DNA of 64,000 bases from Xestospongia bergquistia (GCA_963965975.1 OZ014418.1:3608775-3672774); one strand, 5' to 3'. Numbered from the stretch's first letter, positions 24,501 through 34,032 are shown. The notes: generated by a model not told the origin, from the sequence alone. Numbers and translations are program-made.

Positions 24501-27500
24501 ATGGAAACAAAACTAATATAGTAAACAAAATAATAAAAACACATTCAATAAGTTCAAATTCATACTACAATAGAGCTATTAAATGCTGTAAATATAGGTA
24601 CAAAAACTAGCAAGAAGAATCAAGTATTACTAGTGATACTCAATGTAGTATCATACGCAGTTAGGGTTAATGAAATTCATTCCTCATATAGGAATCACCA
24701 GTTAGAGGATGCACACATTCAAATGATAAGTAATTGGACCAAATGTATGTGGAAACAAAAACAATACTGTAAACAAAATGACAAAAACACATTCAATAAA
24801 ATAAAATCCTCAAAAATCAAAAACAATTATAGTAAAGACTATAAAGGACACATTCATACGACAAGTAATGGCAGGCATATAAACTCAATATACTGAAAAT
24901 ATATGTTGACAAACAGCCAAGCAAAAACCATTGTTAGAGAATCCTCAACTATCCGGTCTAGTTAGACTCACTTCCTTAATTATTGCTTCATTCACTCACA
25001 CTTATTGCTTAATATTAATTGTTATAACTTAAATAATTAATAATGAAATCAGATACTATAATTTATGTAATCAAGACAAAAAGAACTAATTCAACTACCA
25101 ATGGAATCTAAGTATGCTGCTTTATAGAATACAACTAACTTTGATTTCCTTAAGTTTAAGAAATTGGAACAAGGCTTACGTAAGAAAACTTAAGTCTACT
25201 CAATACAGAACAGGCCTCATGATAGAATAGAATACTGATTTATTGACCTCTCTTTACATTTATCACCACTCTTATATTCTCATTAATATCATTTTAACTA
25301 ATTAAGCCATACAAAAAACTTAATCTCATACAGACACTATTCCAAGCTTTGCAAAAATTACTACTTTATTTCTTAAAGCACTTAAAATAAAACTTCCAAA
25401 AACATATACTTTATGTATAAACATTAATTTCTCTAAAAAATATTTACCACCTGCTTTATAGATTTCTTTGAAGTAGTCTTATATCATTACAATATCAATG
25501 CTATGTCTCCTCTAAAGGCTGGTTCATATAACAATGCAAAGCCTTGCGCCACATCGCGTCGAATTCATTGGGTCTCGTTGTGTCGTGTCAATGCTGTTCA
25601 TATAAACAAGGTAACGTAAACTCTGCTCTCATCATAGAGACTGAAGTGTTGCTTGCTTTGCTTTACAGACAACGAAAGAAGGCGACAGAAACGAAGAAGA
25701 GCAATGTGGGTGCGTCCTATATTTAAAATAGCATGATAAAAGTGTATTATTTCTGTTTGCTGTTTGTTCTGTTACCTGGGTAGCCACTTCCTTCCATGCA
25801 TTTTCTCTTGCTCTTGCATCTTTACAGCTTTTGCTGGAGACATGCCACAAGCAAGGGAAACAGCGAGCAGCCTCAATAACTTTTTTGTCTGCCATAGAAC
25901 ACGTAGTTATTGAAATCTGATTAGCTAAATGCATTGCTTGGAACGTTAAGATAGAAATCGATTCTATCCTTGCGTTGCAACATGTTGCATTCGCGACGTG
26001 ACGTAAAGCTTTGCGTCATTATGTGAACCAGCCTTAATAGTTACTATTCATTCACACAACTTAAAGAATACAGATAATTCTCATGATCTCAATTACCTTA
26101 GTAACAATATTGATATCAGCATTATGGTTGAGTAATACTTCAACAATGTATGTATGTCCTTTGGAACTTGCATAATGAAGAGCTGGCCATCCTCTCTATT
26201 ACAAAAACACAAAAAAAAATTTATGCAAGATGAGTTAAAGTGTATACAGTCTAATATGAGGAACTGATAAACAAGATGCAAACAGAAAATCACTATTACA
26301 AGTTAGGTCTATACTATTGAGTAAACAGACCAGTATCTGACAAAAATAGAACATGTAGCTGCTTGGCATATCAACGATCATTATCTTTGTATTTCCATAT
26401 GGCTCTCTAATTATATTATTAACAACTCTAGCCAAAATCATTTCTGTCTGACAATTACTGCATCTCACAAACTATAGGTCTATAACAGTCTGTAAAATAA
26501 AAAAGGGAGGTATTTCAATTGGGGACTTCTTAATAATACCAAGGAGCATGCCAGTTACAGAATATACCAGTGCTTTATCACCATGACCTTTAAATTCTTC
26601 AATACTGTCTAGTTTTATAACAAGATGAAATCGTGCTCTCGTCATTGCCACAAAACCTACAAATAAGCTTACATATTTATTTAGTAGACAGTAAGATACA
26701 AATTCAAGTAGTCTGTATGACAGTTGTTGTCCACAACAATTCTATTTTTAAACAATTTAAAATGATAAATTCAAAGCTAAACAAATGATGTTTCATTTTA
26801 TAAAATACCTTGAGACTATTGTATTCATATGATTTGTACTTTTAGACTATTTGATTTTAGATTTGTTCATTCATCTTGTAAGTGTTAGATAATAATCATG
26901 AACAGACTTACTTCATATCTAGTATTTACATTGGCTCCTCTAACAACAACAACTTTTACACCTGACAAATCTCCTTTCTTAACATATTCAAGTAGACTGT
27001 TATCCTATTGGAAAAACAATGTATCACAATTCCATAAACTTTTACACTTTAATATAACAAATTTTAAAATAGCTATTACTAACTAGGTTATTTTTCTATA
27101 TCTTGCAGCATAAAATTTGTACAAAATGTAGAGCAGTACACCTAATTATTCAGTAATTAAGTTTGAGCAATACATTTGAGACAACTCATCTATGATCACA
27201 TGCCTTCACTCATAATTATTACTTTTATACATGTATAGTACTTCTGAGTTATTAACATGTGACTGTTTATATTAACACCTGATAAAAAAACTAGTTAATA
27301 CTTTAATTACATACTTCAGGTTATTGTTCAAAACAAATTATGTAACAAAAGCAGTTTGCTATTGTAGTGCTAGTTTGGCTATTGTAGTGTAATCAACAAA
27401 ATAGTGTGTATATCTATCTATCTACCTATCGATCAGTCTATCTATTTATTGATATTGATATAGATAGATAAAAAATATATATGCACAATGTGTGTATTGT

Positions 27501-28665
27501 TTGAGGCTGACCATGGCATGGATCATGCATAACACCTATGTTTTCAATCATGATGAAATAAAAATGGTGAAAATTGTATTTCATAAACATCAAGTTTGCT
27601 TGTTTAAACACATTGATGACTTTGCATTTAAACCACAGTACAAAATTTATTATTTGGGACAATTATACACATTACAGAATGAAATCTTGCAATGTGCATT
27701 AGCTATACAAAAAATTTGTGTTTATAGTAAAATCTGTTAAATCTATGTGCTATGTAAATCTAAATTACTCTAGGCTGATATATGTTTATTGTTAATCTCA
27801 CAGTCTTCTAATAGAATAATGTCTATACCTATTTATGTGAACATAGCCAGCCTGATAAGCAATTGATATGATGTCAAATCATTCTTAATTCTAATATGAA
27901 AATATTTTCATTGTAAATCTTCGAACTTTACATGTAGTTATATATTAGTCTCATAAGGCCAGACCCTTTGCTTAGAGTGGGTCTAGTCTACCACACATAA
28001 TACAGTTGTCTCGACATTCCTGGGGAAAACTGCTGTTAGGTCAACATTTACTTGAGCAAACCACAATGTTTTTATGTGGTAGCATGATAATGTCATTGTT
28101 AATTTACTGATAAGAAAATCTTCATGTGTTTCTCATGTAATAATTACATGTTAATATAATCATGGGATCAACCCCACAATCAAGACAATACTCCATCATC
28201 ACAGCAACTAGCGAGATAAACTAATCACTGGCTTACAGATTGTTAATTTTATTTTGAATATGAAATGCTAAGTTATGAAAAGACATAAGAAAAAGAACAG
28301 GACAACTGTAGGTTTACTAGTTTCTAGTACAAAACCACAGTTATATAATGGCAGGCTCGTTTGTGGCAGACTTTTTACCCTATAAAACAGGAACTACAAA
28401 TTTTCCATTCACCACAAGGTTACATACATGTATAGTAAAGCTCTTAGAAAGACTGAAACATACTCCCTTCTAATGTTACTAGATAGAACAATAACTAAAC
28501 TGGACAGTTAGACGCAACTATTTAAATACGATTAACAAAAACATACGTTAATATCAGTGACTACACTAATTTCTATTGAATGACCCAATCTACTACCTAT
28601 ACTTTGACACAATAATATATAGCAATAGGACTACATAATATGCTTACCAATTTCTTCTGGTCCAT
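3446..28665 (-). CDS. Ankyrin-repeat protein gene (11 exons seen, 3' end open)
   Basis: Minus-strand gene assembled from splice sites. Exon 1 is 28665-28648 (MDQKKL), exon 2 is 27004-26912 (31 codons, first ankyrin repeat). Nine 99-bp exons follow, each exactly one 33-residue ankyrin repeat: 26195-26097, 23761-23663, 22623-22525, 20498-20400, 19368-19270, 17337-17239, 16200-16102, 4854-4756 and 3544-3446. Every exon is phase 0 with AG/GT borders and no stops, giving about 334 codons. Repeats of type B (RGWAALHYASSKGH...) and type A (GGFTAVMLAAENGH...) alternate because a two-exon cassette was duplicated. Ankyrin repeats are protein-binding solenoids, usually intracellular; no partner or catalytic domain is visible. 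The last donor at 3446 is GTCAGT, so more exons should lie left of the window or be unrecognised. It is the only gene here that looks intact. Confidence 0.75.
3545..4360. other. Ankyrin gene intron, no other feature
   Basis: Intron between exons A4 and C. Short open frames on both strands (for example 3604-3819 and 3790-3993) are AT-rich and show no family resemblance. Confidence 0.5.
4360..5060 (-). repeat. Cassette copy 5, internally deleted
   Basis: Diverged copy of the duplicated ankyrin cassette. 4370-4600 resembles 15,800-16,030 (for example the block around CTGGTGCTACCACCTG), then the match jumps to the region corresponding to 17,090 onward (AATCATATTAGGTATATTC), which carries exon A4. 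The B exon and the block upstream of it are absent. Greater divergence than the other copies suggests it is older. Confidence 0.6.
4756..4854 (-). CDS. Ankyrin exon A4
   Basis: One 33-residue repeat, GGFTAVMLAAENGHKDVVLT then KGADLDLFNE. The LFNE end differs from the IVNE of A1-A3. Its flanks diverge more too and it lacks a partner B exon downstream, so this is the oldest cassette copy. Confidence 0.8.
5060..15330 (-). repeat. Intronic satellite array, about 17 monomers of about 640 bp
   Basis: Tandem array inside the intron between ankyrin exons B4 and A4. Using the motif GGAATTGGCAGTTAGAGGA as anchor, copies start near 5153, 5786, 6417, 7061, 7699, 8332, 8976, 9476, 10117, 10754, 11397, 12041, 12642, 13284, 13878, 14514 and 15116. 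Spacings are 594-644 bp except one of 500. Each monomer has two related internal blocks about 135 bp apart: P with CATTCAGATGACAAGTAATC and Q with CATTCAAATGATAAGTAATC. A short inverted repeat, ATTCCT-catat-AGGAAT, recurs in most units. The array is AT-rich and non-coding; 60-90-codon frames within it are chance. Confidence 0.9.
16102..16200 (-). CDS. Ankyrin exon B4
   Basis: One 33-residue repeat, RGWAALHYASSKGHTDIVEV then LVNHNAAINVVTK. It is followed, in the sense direction, by the 11-kb intron filled with satellite monomers before exon A4. Confidence 0.8.
16380..17010 (-). other. Conserved intronic block with open frames (copy 4)
   Basis: Block preceding every B exon, with minus-strand frames of 92 codons (16410-16688) and 94 codons (16700-16984). 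The second contains VAMTRARFHLVI, which faintly resembles helicase superfamily 1 motif VI (VALTRAR...L.I). Neither frame has clear splice sites joining it to the ankyrin exons. The frames stay open in the other copies, but these are too recent for that to show selection. Function unknown. Confidence 0.3.
17239..17337 (-). CDS. Ankyrin exon A3
   Basis: One 33-residue repeat, GGFTAVMLAAENGHKDVVLT then KGADLDIVNE, bounded by TTTAG and GTAAGT. Confidence 0.8.
17560..18490 (-). repeat. Satellite monomers in intron between B3 and A3
   Basis: About one and a half monomers of the same unit of about 640 bp as the large array (anchors near 17,648 and 18,296). The last monomer carries the variant GAATCACCAGTTAGAGGATG also seen at 15,116 and 24,700, marking the right edge of each array. 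Confidence 0.85.
19270..19368 (-). CDS. Ankyrin exon B3
   Basis: One 33-residue repeat, RGWAALHYASSKGHTDIVEV then LLNHNADINVVTQ. The consensus LLNHNADIN form and the final Gln distinguish it from B2 and B4. Confidence 0.8.
20400..20498 (-). CDS. Ankyrin exon A2
   Basis: One 33-residue repeat, GGFTAVMLAAENGHKDVVLT then KGADLDIVNE. Acceptor TTTAG, donor GTAAGT. Same protein as A3. Confidence 0.8.
20720..22050 (-). repeat. Satellite monomers in intron between B2 and A2
   Basis: About two monomers of the 640-bp unit (anchors near 20,815 and 21,437). The right end breaks off abruptly at about 22,050 into cassette copy 2, without the edge variant seen in the other arrays, which suggests a deletion junction. 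Confidence 0.8.
22525..22623 (-). CDS. Ankyrin exon B2
   Basis: One 33-residue repeat, RGWAALHYASSKGHTDIVEV then LVNHNAAINVVTK. Identical in protein to B4 and flanked by near-identical intron sequence, so these two copies share a recent origin. Confidence 0.8.
23663..23761 (-). CDS. Ankyrin exon A1
   Basis: One 33-residue repeat, GGFTAVMLAAENGQRDVVLT, then KGADLDIVNE, with acceptor TTTAG and donor GTAAGT. Gln-Arg replaces the His-Lys seen in the other A copies, caused by two base changes. Confidence 0.8.
23990..24895 (-). repeat. Satellite monomers in intron between B1 and A1
   Basis: About one and a half monomers of the 640-bp unit (anchors near 24,057 and 24,701), ending with the edge variant GAATCACCAGTTAGAGGATG. 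Confidence 0.8.
25621..25735 (+). pseudogene. Harbinger transposase N-terminal remnant
   Basis: Plus-strand remnant reading ETEVLLALLYRQ in one frame and then ERRRQKRRRAMWVRPIF in the next. HARBI1-like transposases begin with a leucine-rich helix, an arginine stretch and a 'WVRP' motif, which is visible here. A frameshift and a stop at 25,734 end it, and the DDE catalytic region is gone. Confidence 0.6.
25776..25895 (-). CDS. MADF-domain protein, first exon (Harbinger accessory gene)
   Basis: Forty codons from an ATG at 25,895 to a good donor (CAG then GTAACA). The protein begins MADKKVIEAARCFPCLWHVS and continues with a YKD-like block and RARENAWKEVATQ. This matches the N-terminal half of the MADF (Myb/SANT-like) DNA-binding domain: 'LIEAV...PCLWD.SS..YKD...R..AW..IA'. 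Harbinger elements carry such a Myb-like protein to help the transposase reach DNA. The second half of the domain is absent because the element is internally deleted, so it is not expected to function. Confidence 0.7.
26097..26195 (-). CDS. Ankyrin exon B1
   Basis: One 33-residue repeat, RGWPALHYASSKGHTYIVEV and then LLNHNADIN. Acceptor AATAG, donor GTAATT. It keeps the consensus LLNHNADIN, whereas B2 and B4 have LVNHNAAIN. Pro replaces Ala in RGWPAL. The Harbinger insertion lies just left of it. Confidence 0.8.
26912..27004 (-). CDS. Ankyrin gene exon 2
   Basis: Ninety-three bases between AATAG and GTAAGT, reading DNSLLEYVKKGDLSG then VKVVVVRGANVNTRYE. This is the usual start of an ankyrin array: a short lead helix and a GANVN loop. 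It is single-copy; the duplicated cassettes begin downstream of it. Confidence 0.8.
27005..28647 (-). other. Ankyrin gene intron 1
   Basis: Intron between the six-codon exon 1 and exon 2. It holds a tetranucleotide microsatellite (TCTA/TAGA type) at about 27,408-27,475 and otherwise no feature I recognise. Overlapping frames at 27,438-27,740 are low-complexity-flanked and not supported. Confidence 0.5.
27408..27475. repeat. TCTA/TAGA microsatellite
   Basis: Imperfect run of TATCTATC, CTATCTATTTATTG and ATAGATAGATA, with the two halves partly complementary. Confidence 0.8.
28648..28665 (-). CDS. Ankyrin gene exon 1 (start codon exon)
   Basis: Six codons, ATG to TTG (MDQKKL), ending at a strong donor GTAAGC. 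The start was chosen because the phase-0 join to exon 2 gives MDQKKL followed by DNSLLEYVKKGDLSG, a normal lead-in to a first ankyrin repeat. The sequence just upstream is locally richer in G and C, as expected at a start region. Confidence 0.55.
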
Positions 28666-28900
28666 AATGAGTGAAGAAAGGTGGTCCTTCGATTTTAACC
28701 CTACACTGCCCCACCCATGCGCAAACCACGTTTATCCCAGGAATAAAATTATAGTCATAGCATTACAGCCTGCTGGTATCACTAACACACCTAGCAATTG
28801 CTATGCTAGTAATGACCTCCAGTGTCTGCTGAATCACCCTATTTTTTAGAATTCCTGCAATCAACCAGCAAACATACATGTTTTGAATGTACAAAATCAG
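28666..28900 (-). promoter_or_regulatory. Putative promoter and 5'UTR of the ankyrin gene
   Basis: Region just upstream of the ATG at 28,665. It is locally richer in G and C than its surroundings (for example GGTTTGCGCATGGGTGGGGC on the minus strand) and separates the gene from minisatellites. No TATA box or start site can be fixed by eye. The call rests on position. Confidence 0.35.
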
Positions 28901-29104
28901 GTATAATAACACAGGGAAAAAAGTCTAAATACGATGTTTGGAAAATAATATATTTACATCAGTTGTATTACTATATATGTATGTATATTTACCAATGGAT
29001 GTAATATTGATGGTTTTTTGGATGAAATTTTACAATTATACAATATTAGTGATAAAAATATCAGACAATAATCTTATGATTGTAATATTTACATTAAAAT
29101 CAAT

Positions 29105-29370
29105 ATTAAAAAAAATACAATGATTGTATCATCAATGATTTACATTGTATTATCAATATAATTATATCCAATGATTGTAATATTAATGTATTAACGTTGT
29201 ATCATCAATATAATTATATACAATGATTGTATTATGAATGTATTAACGTTGTATTATCAATATAATTATATACAATGATTGTATTATGAATGTATTAACG
29301 TTGCATTATCAATATAATTATATACAATGATTGTATTATGAATGTATTAACATCGTAAAACAGATGTAAA
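29105..29370. repeat. 52-bp minisatellite
   Basis: About five tandem copies of a 52-bp AT-rich unit containing CAATGATTGTATTATGAATG and then TATTAACGTTG. Starts of CAATGATTGTA fall at 29,118, 29,169, 29,221, 29,273 and 29,325. Confidence 0.85.
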
Positions 29371-29760
29371 TAATACATCGTTTTCTTTAGTACTTCTACA
29401 GTTGTATATGCGATGATAATTAATCCAATGATTGTATTATCAATGTATTAACATTGTAAAACCATTATAAATAATACATCGCTTTTCTACAGTTGTATAT
29501 GTGATGATAATTAATCCAATGATTGTATTATCAATGTATTAACATTGTAAAACCATTATAAATAATACATCGCTTTTCTACAGTTGTATATGTGATGATA
29601 ATTAATCCAATGATTGTATTATTAATACATTAACATCGTAAAACAGATGTAAATAATACATAGCTTTTCTTTAGTAGTTCTACAATTGTATATGTGATGA
29701 ATTAATTCAATGATTGTATTATTAATGTATTAACATTGTAAAACCAATATTAACCGTATT
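29370..29760. repeat. 91-bp minisatellite
   Basis: About four copies of a longer unit sharing the CAATGATTGTATTAT core of the adjacent 52-bp array but with an added segment containing AATAATACATCGCTTTTCTA and CAGTTGTATATGTGATGA. Core starts fall at 29,426, 29,517, 29,608 and 29,708 (spacings 91, 91, 100). The two arrays evidently share ancestry. Confidence 0.85.
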
Positions 29761-30184
29761 TGTTCTGTAAATGTAATTCATTTGAGTGTATACTTGCTGT
29801 ACAAATTAGGTTTAGCAATGTTTAGGTCTAGGGGTGATTGTACAATGCAATTGTCATATGTGTGCATTCACATACTTTGTGATTTCTTTTAACATGTTTC
29901 TTTAATAATGAAAAATTGACCGGTACCCCTGACTACTAACTACTATATTGTAAATTTTAAACTAAAAATTCAAATTAATACAAACTTATGCTGTCACACA
30001 GGAGTATGTTTACTGAAGGTATTACTAAACATATATAGCATGTACAGATATAGCAGTGGTACAACAACACTGCCATTATGATCTCTTGTTAAACTCTATC
30101 AAGTAATTAGAGAAAATTACAATAAATATCAGAGCTTATTATTGCAAACAGATACATAATGAATCATTTGTACCTGGTAGATAC
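29761..30184. other. No gene recognised
   Basis: Unassigned AT-rich sequence upstream of the USP-like relic; it may contain missing 5' exons. Confidence 0.4.
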
Positions 30185-31150
30185 CAAGATGTACATGAGT
30201 ATTACAGTAAACTAGTTAATAATTTAACTGAATTATTTGATACAAGGTAAGATCATGTATCCCATTTTAAAAGGTTTATTGTTGACTACAGGACAAAACA
30301 AGTAGTAGAACATAAATTTTTTATGAGTGGAGGGAAACAATTCAGTAATATTTTTATCAACTATCTGTCTCTCTTATCACAATGACATGTAACAAATATA
30401 ATTATAGCAACAGTAACACACAGACTAATTGCGTGCTTGAGTTGAAAATACATGTTAGTAATAATGTTAAGAATGGTGCTCACTATTATGTTGAACAAGG
30501 TAACAAGAAAATCCACCTTCAGGACTTGATTTTTGATGAGTTAGATAATTCAGACAATATTATAGATTACATCTGTGAAGGGTATGCACCTGTAATTCTG
30601 TTATTTGACAAGGTCAGATAGAGATTTGTCTATAAGTTTAATATAATATAAATTTAGGTGTGGAAGCTGTGATAAATCTCTTCAGATTATTGATATAACA
30701 AAACAATTAATGAAGAGTTCAACATCATTAGTCAAACATATTGTATCAAATAACATTTATGACATCAATTGTTATGTTTAATACAACTGAGTGGTAGTTG
30801 TTGAAGTACAAACATTAGGTAAGATGTATGTAGCTGTACAAGAAAACACATACATCTATATATTAATACTACATGTTTACTTTATCACATTCAGAAAATA
30901 GGCAGTGCCATTAACAAACTTGTGGGTATAATGTAATATCAGAATAGACATTAGTCTTCATTTATATGCTCAACAGAAAATGCACTCAATGGTTCTATAT
31001 CAGTGACACTAATGTAGGTGCAAATTGTATTTTGTACATATAATCAATTACCAGTAACATAGGCTACTCCTGTTAGTACAGTAACGATCATTCCACAAGA
31101 TCCATTCATGCTTTTCTATCAATTAGATGAAGGCACAATTATACTTGAAC
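30185..31150 (+). pseudogene. Ubiquitin-specific protease (USP)-like relic
   Basis: Scattered exon-like pieces of a USP catalytic domain, the cysteine protease that removes ubiquitin. 30,170-30,246 reads GRYQDVHEYYSKLVNNLTE and ends at a GTAAGA donor, matching the 'QQD.HEF..KL...LE' box. 30,292-30,380 reads VVEHKFFMSGGKQFSNIFIN, like the 'LF.G....I.C' segment. 30,382-30,621 is a 79-codon frame with no clear match. 30,983-31,010 reads CTQWFYISDTN, and after an AG at about 31,064 comes ATPVSTVTIIPQ then DPFMLFYQLDE, matching 'WY.FDDSNVTPVS...AYMLFY', the end of the domain. Catalytic Cys and His boxes are not visible, and frames disagree around 30,382. It is probably a decayed copy; a gene with unseen exons is possible. 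Confidence 0.5.
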
Positions 31151-32198
31151 ATTTCATATAAAAACTGTAAACTTTGCTGACAATAGAAACAACACACTGT
31201 CTATGTTATCCATTATGTGTATCACTACAATGGACTACCCAACAGATGAGGTAAATATTATATGTATACTATATAGTCTGTCTGAACAAAACAATGATTT
31301 CATGTTATTCAAACATACATGGACACCATAACAACAAAGGCATTAGCAACAATATGATAAATCTAATTTACTATTCTGTATTATATTTATTGTCAAAATG
31401 GAAAAAAGGTTTATGTATTAGGATCTCAGTTTATCAGGAAGTTTGATTACATGGATACAAGTCAGTTTGTTACATAGGTCAACTTCACAAAACAAGATCT
31501 ACTATTGTATATTATTAATCTTGCTGGAAAATATCAGTTACTATTATTATACTAGTACTGTACACACAACAAGTTAATGACTACAAACAGAGACAATCAG
31601 AATATTTTGATTCATACAAAGGATCTGTGCAAAGTTATTGAACAAAATTGAAGTATTATAGTCCTGACTACAAGAAAATTCTTTCAAATTCAAATCAGGT
31701 TATTCTTGGAATAAAGATACATTGAAAAAAACATACCAGTACCTAACTGGGATCAGTGGAAGTACATTCACAGAATGGTACATAATAAAAATGAGGTATG
31801 TATTATGACAGTTTGATCATAGGATCAACCTTTCCTAACTAATGATGTAGATTATGGTGTGTTTGTCACACAATTTGCTTATTGCTATTGTCTTTGATAT
31901 AACTTGGAAATTTGATCAGGTTTTTATAATTACACAGTGACTATACCTAAACTTTCTTTAACTATAGGAACATATGGGACTGTTAAGGAAAATAATAATA
32001 GAAGAATGTTTGTGTGGACAACTGTTGTGAATCTTTATGATGTATACTTTGATTAATTTTCAACTATAAATTGCAGAGAATGTAATGTCAGAGCATCACT
32101 ACTACAGTTACCAATTCCTTGAGTGGATTTAACTACTAACCTGTCTTTCTAGAACCTAAAGATGCTAAATGCCTACACAATCCACTAATTAATAAATC
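31151..32198. other. No gene recognised
   Basis: AT-rich sequence downstream of the USP-like relic. Short phrases such as VPNWDQWKYIHRMVHNKNE at about 31,735-31,795 look protein-like but match nothing I know. Confidence 0.4.
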
Positions 32199-32199
32199 T

Positions 32200-32213
32200 G
32201 GGGGGGGGGGGGG
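32200..32213. repeat. Poly-G tract (14 G)
   Basis: A run of 14 G in an AT-rich context, followed by CTAAACCAGCC. The hAT element at 33,215 also has a G run right after its terminus, so this could be an end of another DNA transposon, but no partner end was found. Confidence 0.9.
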
Positions 32214-33214
32214 CTAAACCAGCCTTAACATTTAAAAACTCTCTTTCTTTGAAAAAGAATAAAACAATTAAATCTGATGCCTTCAACACCGACTTTCTGA
32301 AGAAGCCAGCATCATTTCACAATAATTGTTGTTTTTTCATAATAAAACTTTCCTCCAGGCTGCCTAAAAGCTTCTCTGTCTACATCCTAAAATCAGTTTG
32401 GGGTGTTTTTCCTGGAAACGTGTTTTGGATGAGATATGTATGGTTTCTGAATGTAATTGTCAACACATCACGAAGGAATGTAACAATAGCCCCTATGTCC
32501 ATTCCAATGAGTATCCAATACTTTTAATAGAGGAGTATTATATTAATAATAACTATTAGAATATTACATATTAACTGACTGATATAGGAGCCATTGATTT
32601 AATATAAATAAAGTTAAAAAAATGAATTGTCATGGTAGAGGTTTTCTTTAATATAGGAAAGGATTCGACTTTTTAATAACATATAACTACAATTCTATTA
32701 ATAGAAGGTAATGCTAACAAATATAAGGAGAGAATGGCAATGGTTTACACTATAACTATGCCTAATAGTATGCTCTGAAAGCTTTAGTAGCCACATCTAC
32801 TAACTATTTTGGGTGTAGCTTATTTTGACTAAACTAATATTTTAATTTATACCTTGGCTTAGCCCAGAATAAATATCTAACTACAAGCACCACACCCACT
32901 TATCAACCTCACACCATTAACTCTTCCCATTAGACTTATTTTGACCACACCTCATATTATAATTAATGTCCTCAGTCAGCCAAAAATATTAGCCTAACAG
33001 CAAGTAACACAGCCACTCATTGAGCTTTGGTAGCCACACCTACTGACTGTCTTTGGTATGGGTTAACTTGACCACACTTCATATTTAATATGAACATCAA
33101 TGGTAACATAATGTATTAGATAGTGATAGACTCACTCACTGATAATATGATTCTTGTCCTTCAAGTTATAATTCACCATGGATATCTGTGTAATGGTACA
33201 TATATTTAATATCA
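32214..33214. repeat. Dispersed repeat rich in GCCACACCYACT motifs
   Basis: At 32,785-33,090 short related segments recur: TAGCCACATCTACTAACT, ACCACACCCACTTATC and GTAGCCACACCTACTGACTG, each followed by a TTTTGACYACAC-like segment. Similar words occur at 36,640-36,790. This looks like a short interspersed or tandem-derived repeat. The frame at 32,249-32,527 is not supported as coding. Confidence 0.5.
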
Positions 33215-33374
33215 CAAGGGCTGATCCAGGGGGGGGGGGGTGGTAAGGGTGGATTTCCACCCCCCTTTTCACATGAATTACTTAATATAAATAATTTTAA
33301 TAAAGCCAATAATTAATCAATTGAAAAGAACTAAATCACAAGTCATTTTTCTAGGGTTTCTTAATTTAAATTGC

Positions 33375-34032
33375 TCACAACATTATTTCTATACTTATTT
33401 CATAATTAAATCCTTGCATCCCTATTACACCTAAATTGCCAAGTCTGTCAGAAGTTATTGTTGTTCGCAACCACGTGTGAATCTGTCTTAAACATGAAAA
33501 TGATCTTTCTTTGATTTTTTCACAGTGTACTTTCCATCGTCTAAGTTCAATTTCAAAGTTATCTGATGATGGCATCAGATGGGTCCATTTTAAAGCTAGG
33601 AGATCAGCTGTGTCACTAATATCACTTTCATCCTTTTTAGTGATGTTTTTTAGGAATTAAGGAGCAAAGCTCATAATGTGCCCATTTTTCTGGTGCAAAT
33701 CTACACTCGAACTCAGAAACAATTGAGTCAAGGAAGGGAATTGTAACTGTTACTTTCCAGTAATCCTTTGGAGATGTAACATCAGGATTTGATCTCATTG
33801 TTTGTCTTCCCTTCAGTAGGCGTGGCATGTCCTCATTACTCCCTATGTCATCTGCCAGCTTGAGAGCTTTAGAGTAAACAGAATTGTGCTGAGTAGATAC
33901 ATGTTCCCTCATTCTCTTGTAGGCCTCTTTTACTTCATCAACCTTTTTAAAGCCAAAGTAAACTTCCTGTAGTCTTCCTTGAAGGCATTCAGCAATTGGA
34001 CGAATTGGTTCCAAAAGTTCTTTTGCAATCAA
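33375..34032 (-). pseudogene. hAT transposase, C-terminal dimerisation part
   Basis: Two frames, 34,032-33,637 (131 codons) and 33,575-33,375 (66 codons). The first starts MIAKELLEPIRPIAECLQGR and contains PDVTSPKDYWKVTVTIPFLD, a known block before the hATC domain. The second contains SFSCLRQIHTWLRTTITSDR then LGNLGVIGM, matching hATC 'SLRRLKTYLRSTM...RLSGLALM'. A break at about 33,600-33,640 separates them. Confidence 0.7.

Larger units (their letters stand above)
25516..26034. mobile_element. PIF/Harbinger element, 519 bp, internally deleted
   Basis: Starts AGGCTGGTTCATATAA and ends TTATGTGAACCAGCCT, imperfect terminal inverted repeats of about 28 bp, flanked by the 3-bp duplication TAA at 25,513-25,515 and 26,035-26,037. 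The cassette copies at 16,035, 19,205 and 22,458 carry the uninterrupted site (TCTCTAATAGTTACT), proving insertion. TWA-type 3-bp duplications are typical of PIF/Harbinger. Inside are two converging coding ends: an arginine-rich start of the transposase on plus (25,621-25,735) and a MADF-domain exon on minus (25,776-25,895). These match the two-gene layout of Harbinger elements with the middle lost. The element is richer in G and C than its surroundings. Confidence 0.9.
24898..26790 (-). repeat. Cassette copy 1 (exon B1, no A exon)
   Basis: Fourth and sense-most cassette copy. It contains exon B1 and the upstream-of-B block (26,235-26,750), but the sequence switches to unique gene sequence near 26,790, before any A exon, and exon 2 follows instead. 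A Harbinger element interrupts it. Confidence 0.8.

Noticed and set aside
27438-27740. Overlapping frames on both strands near the TCTA microsatellite
   Set aside because: They overlap each other, are within intron 1 and have no family signal.
32249-32527. 92-codon plus-strand frame
   Set aside because: No domain, no splice context, and it follows a poly-G tract in transposon-like sequence.
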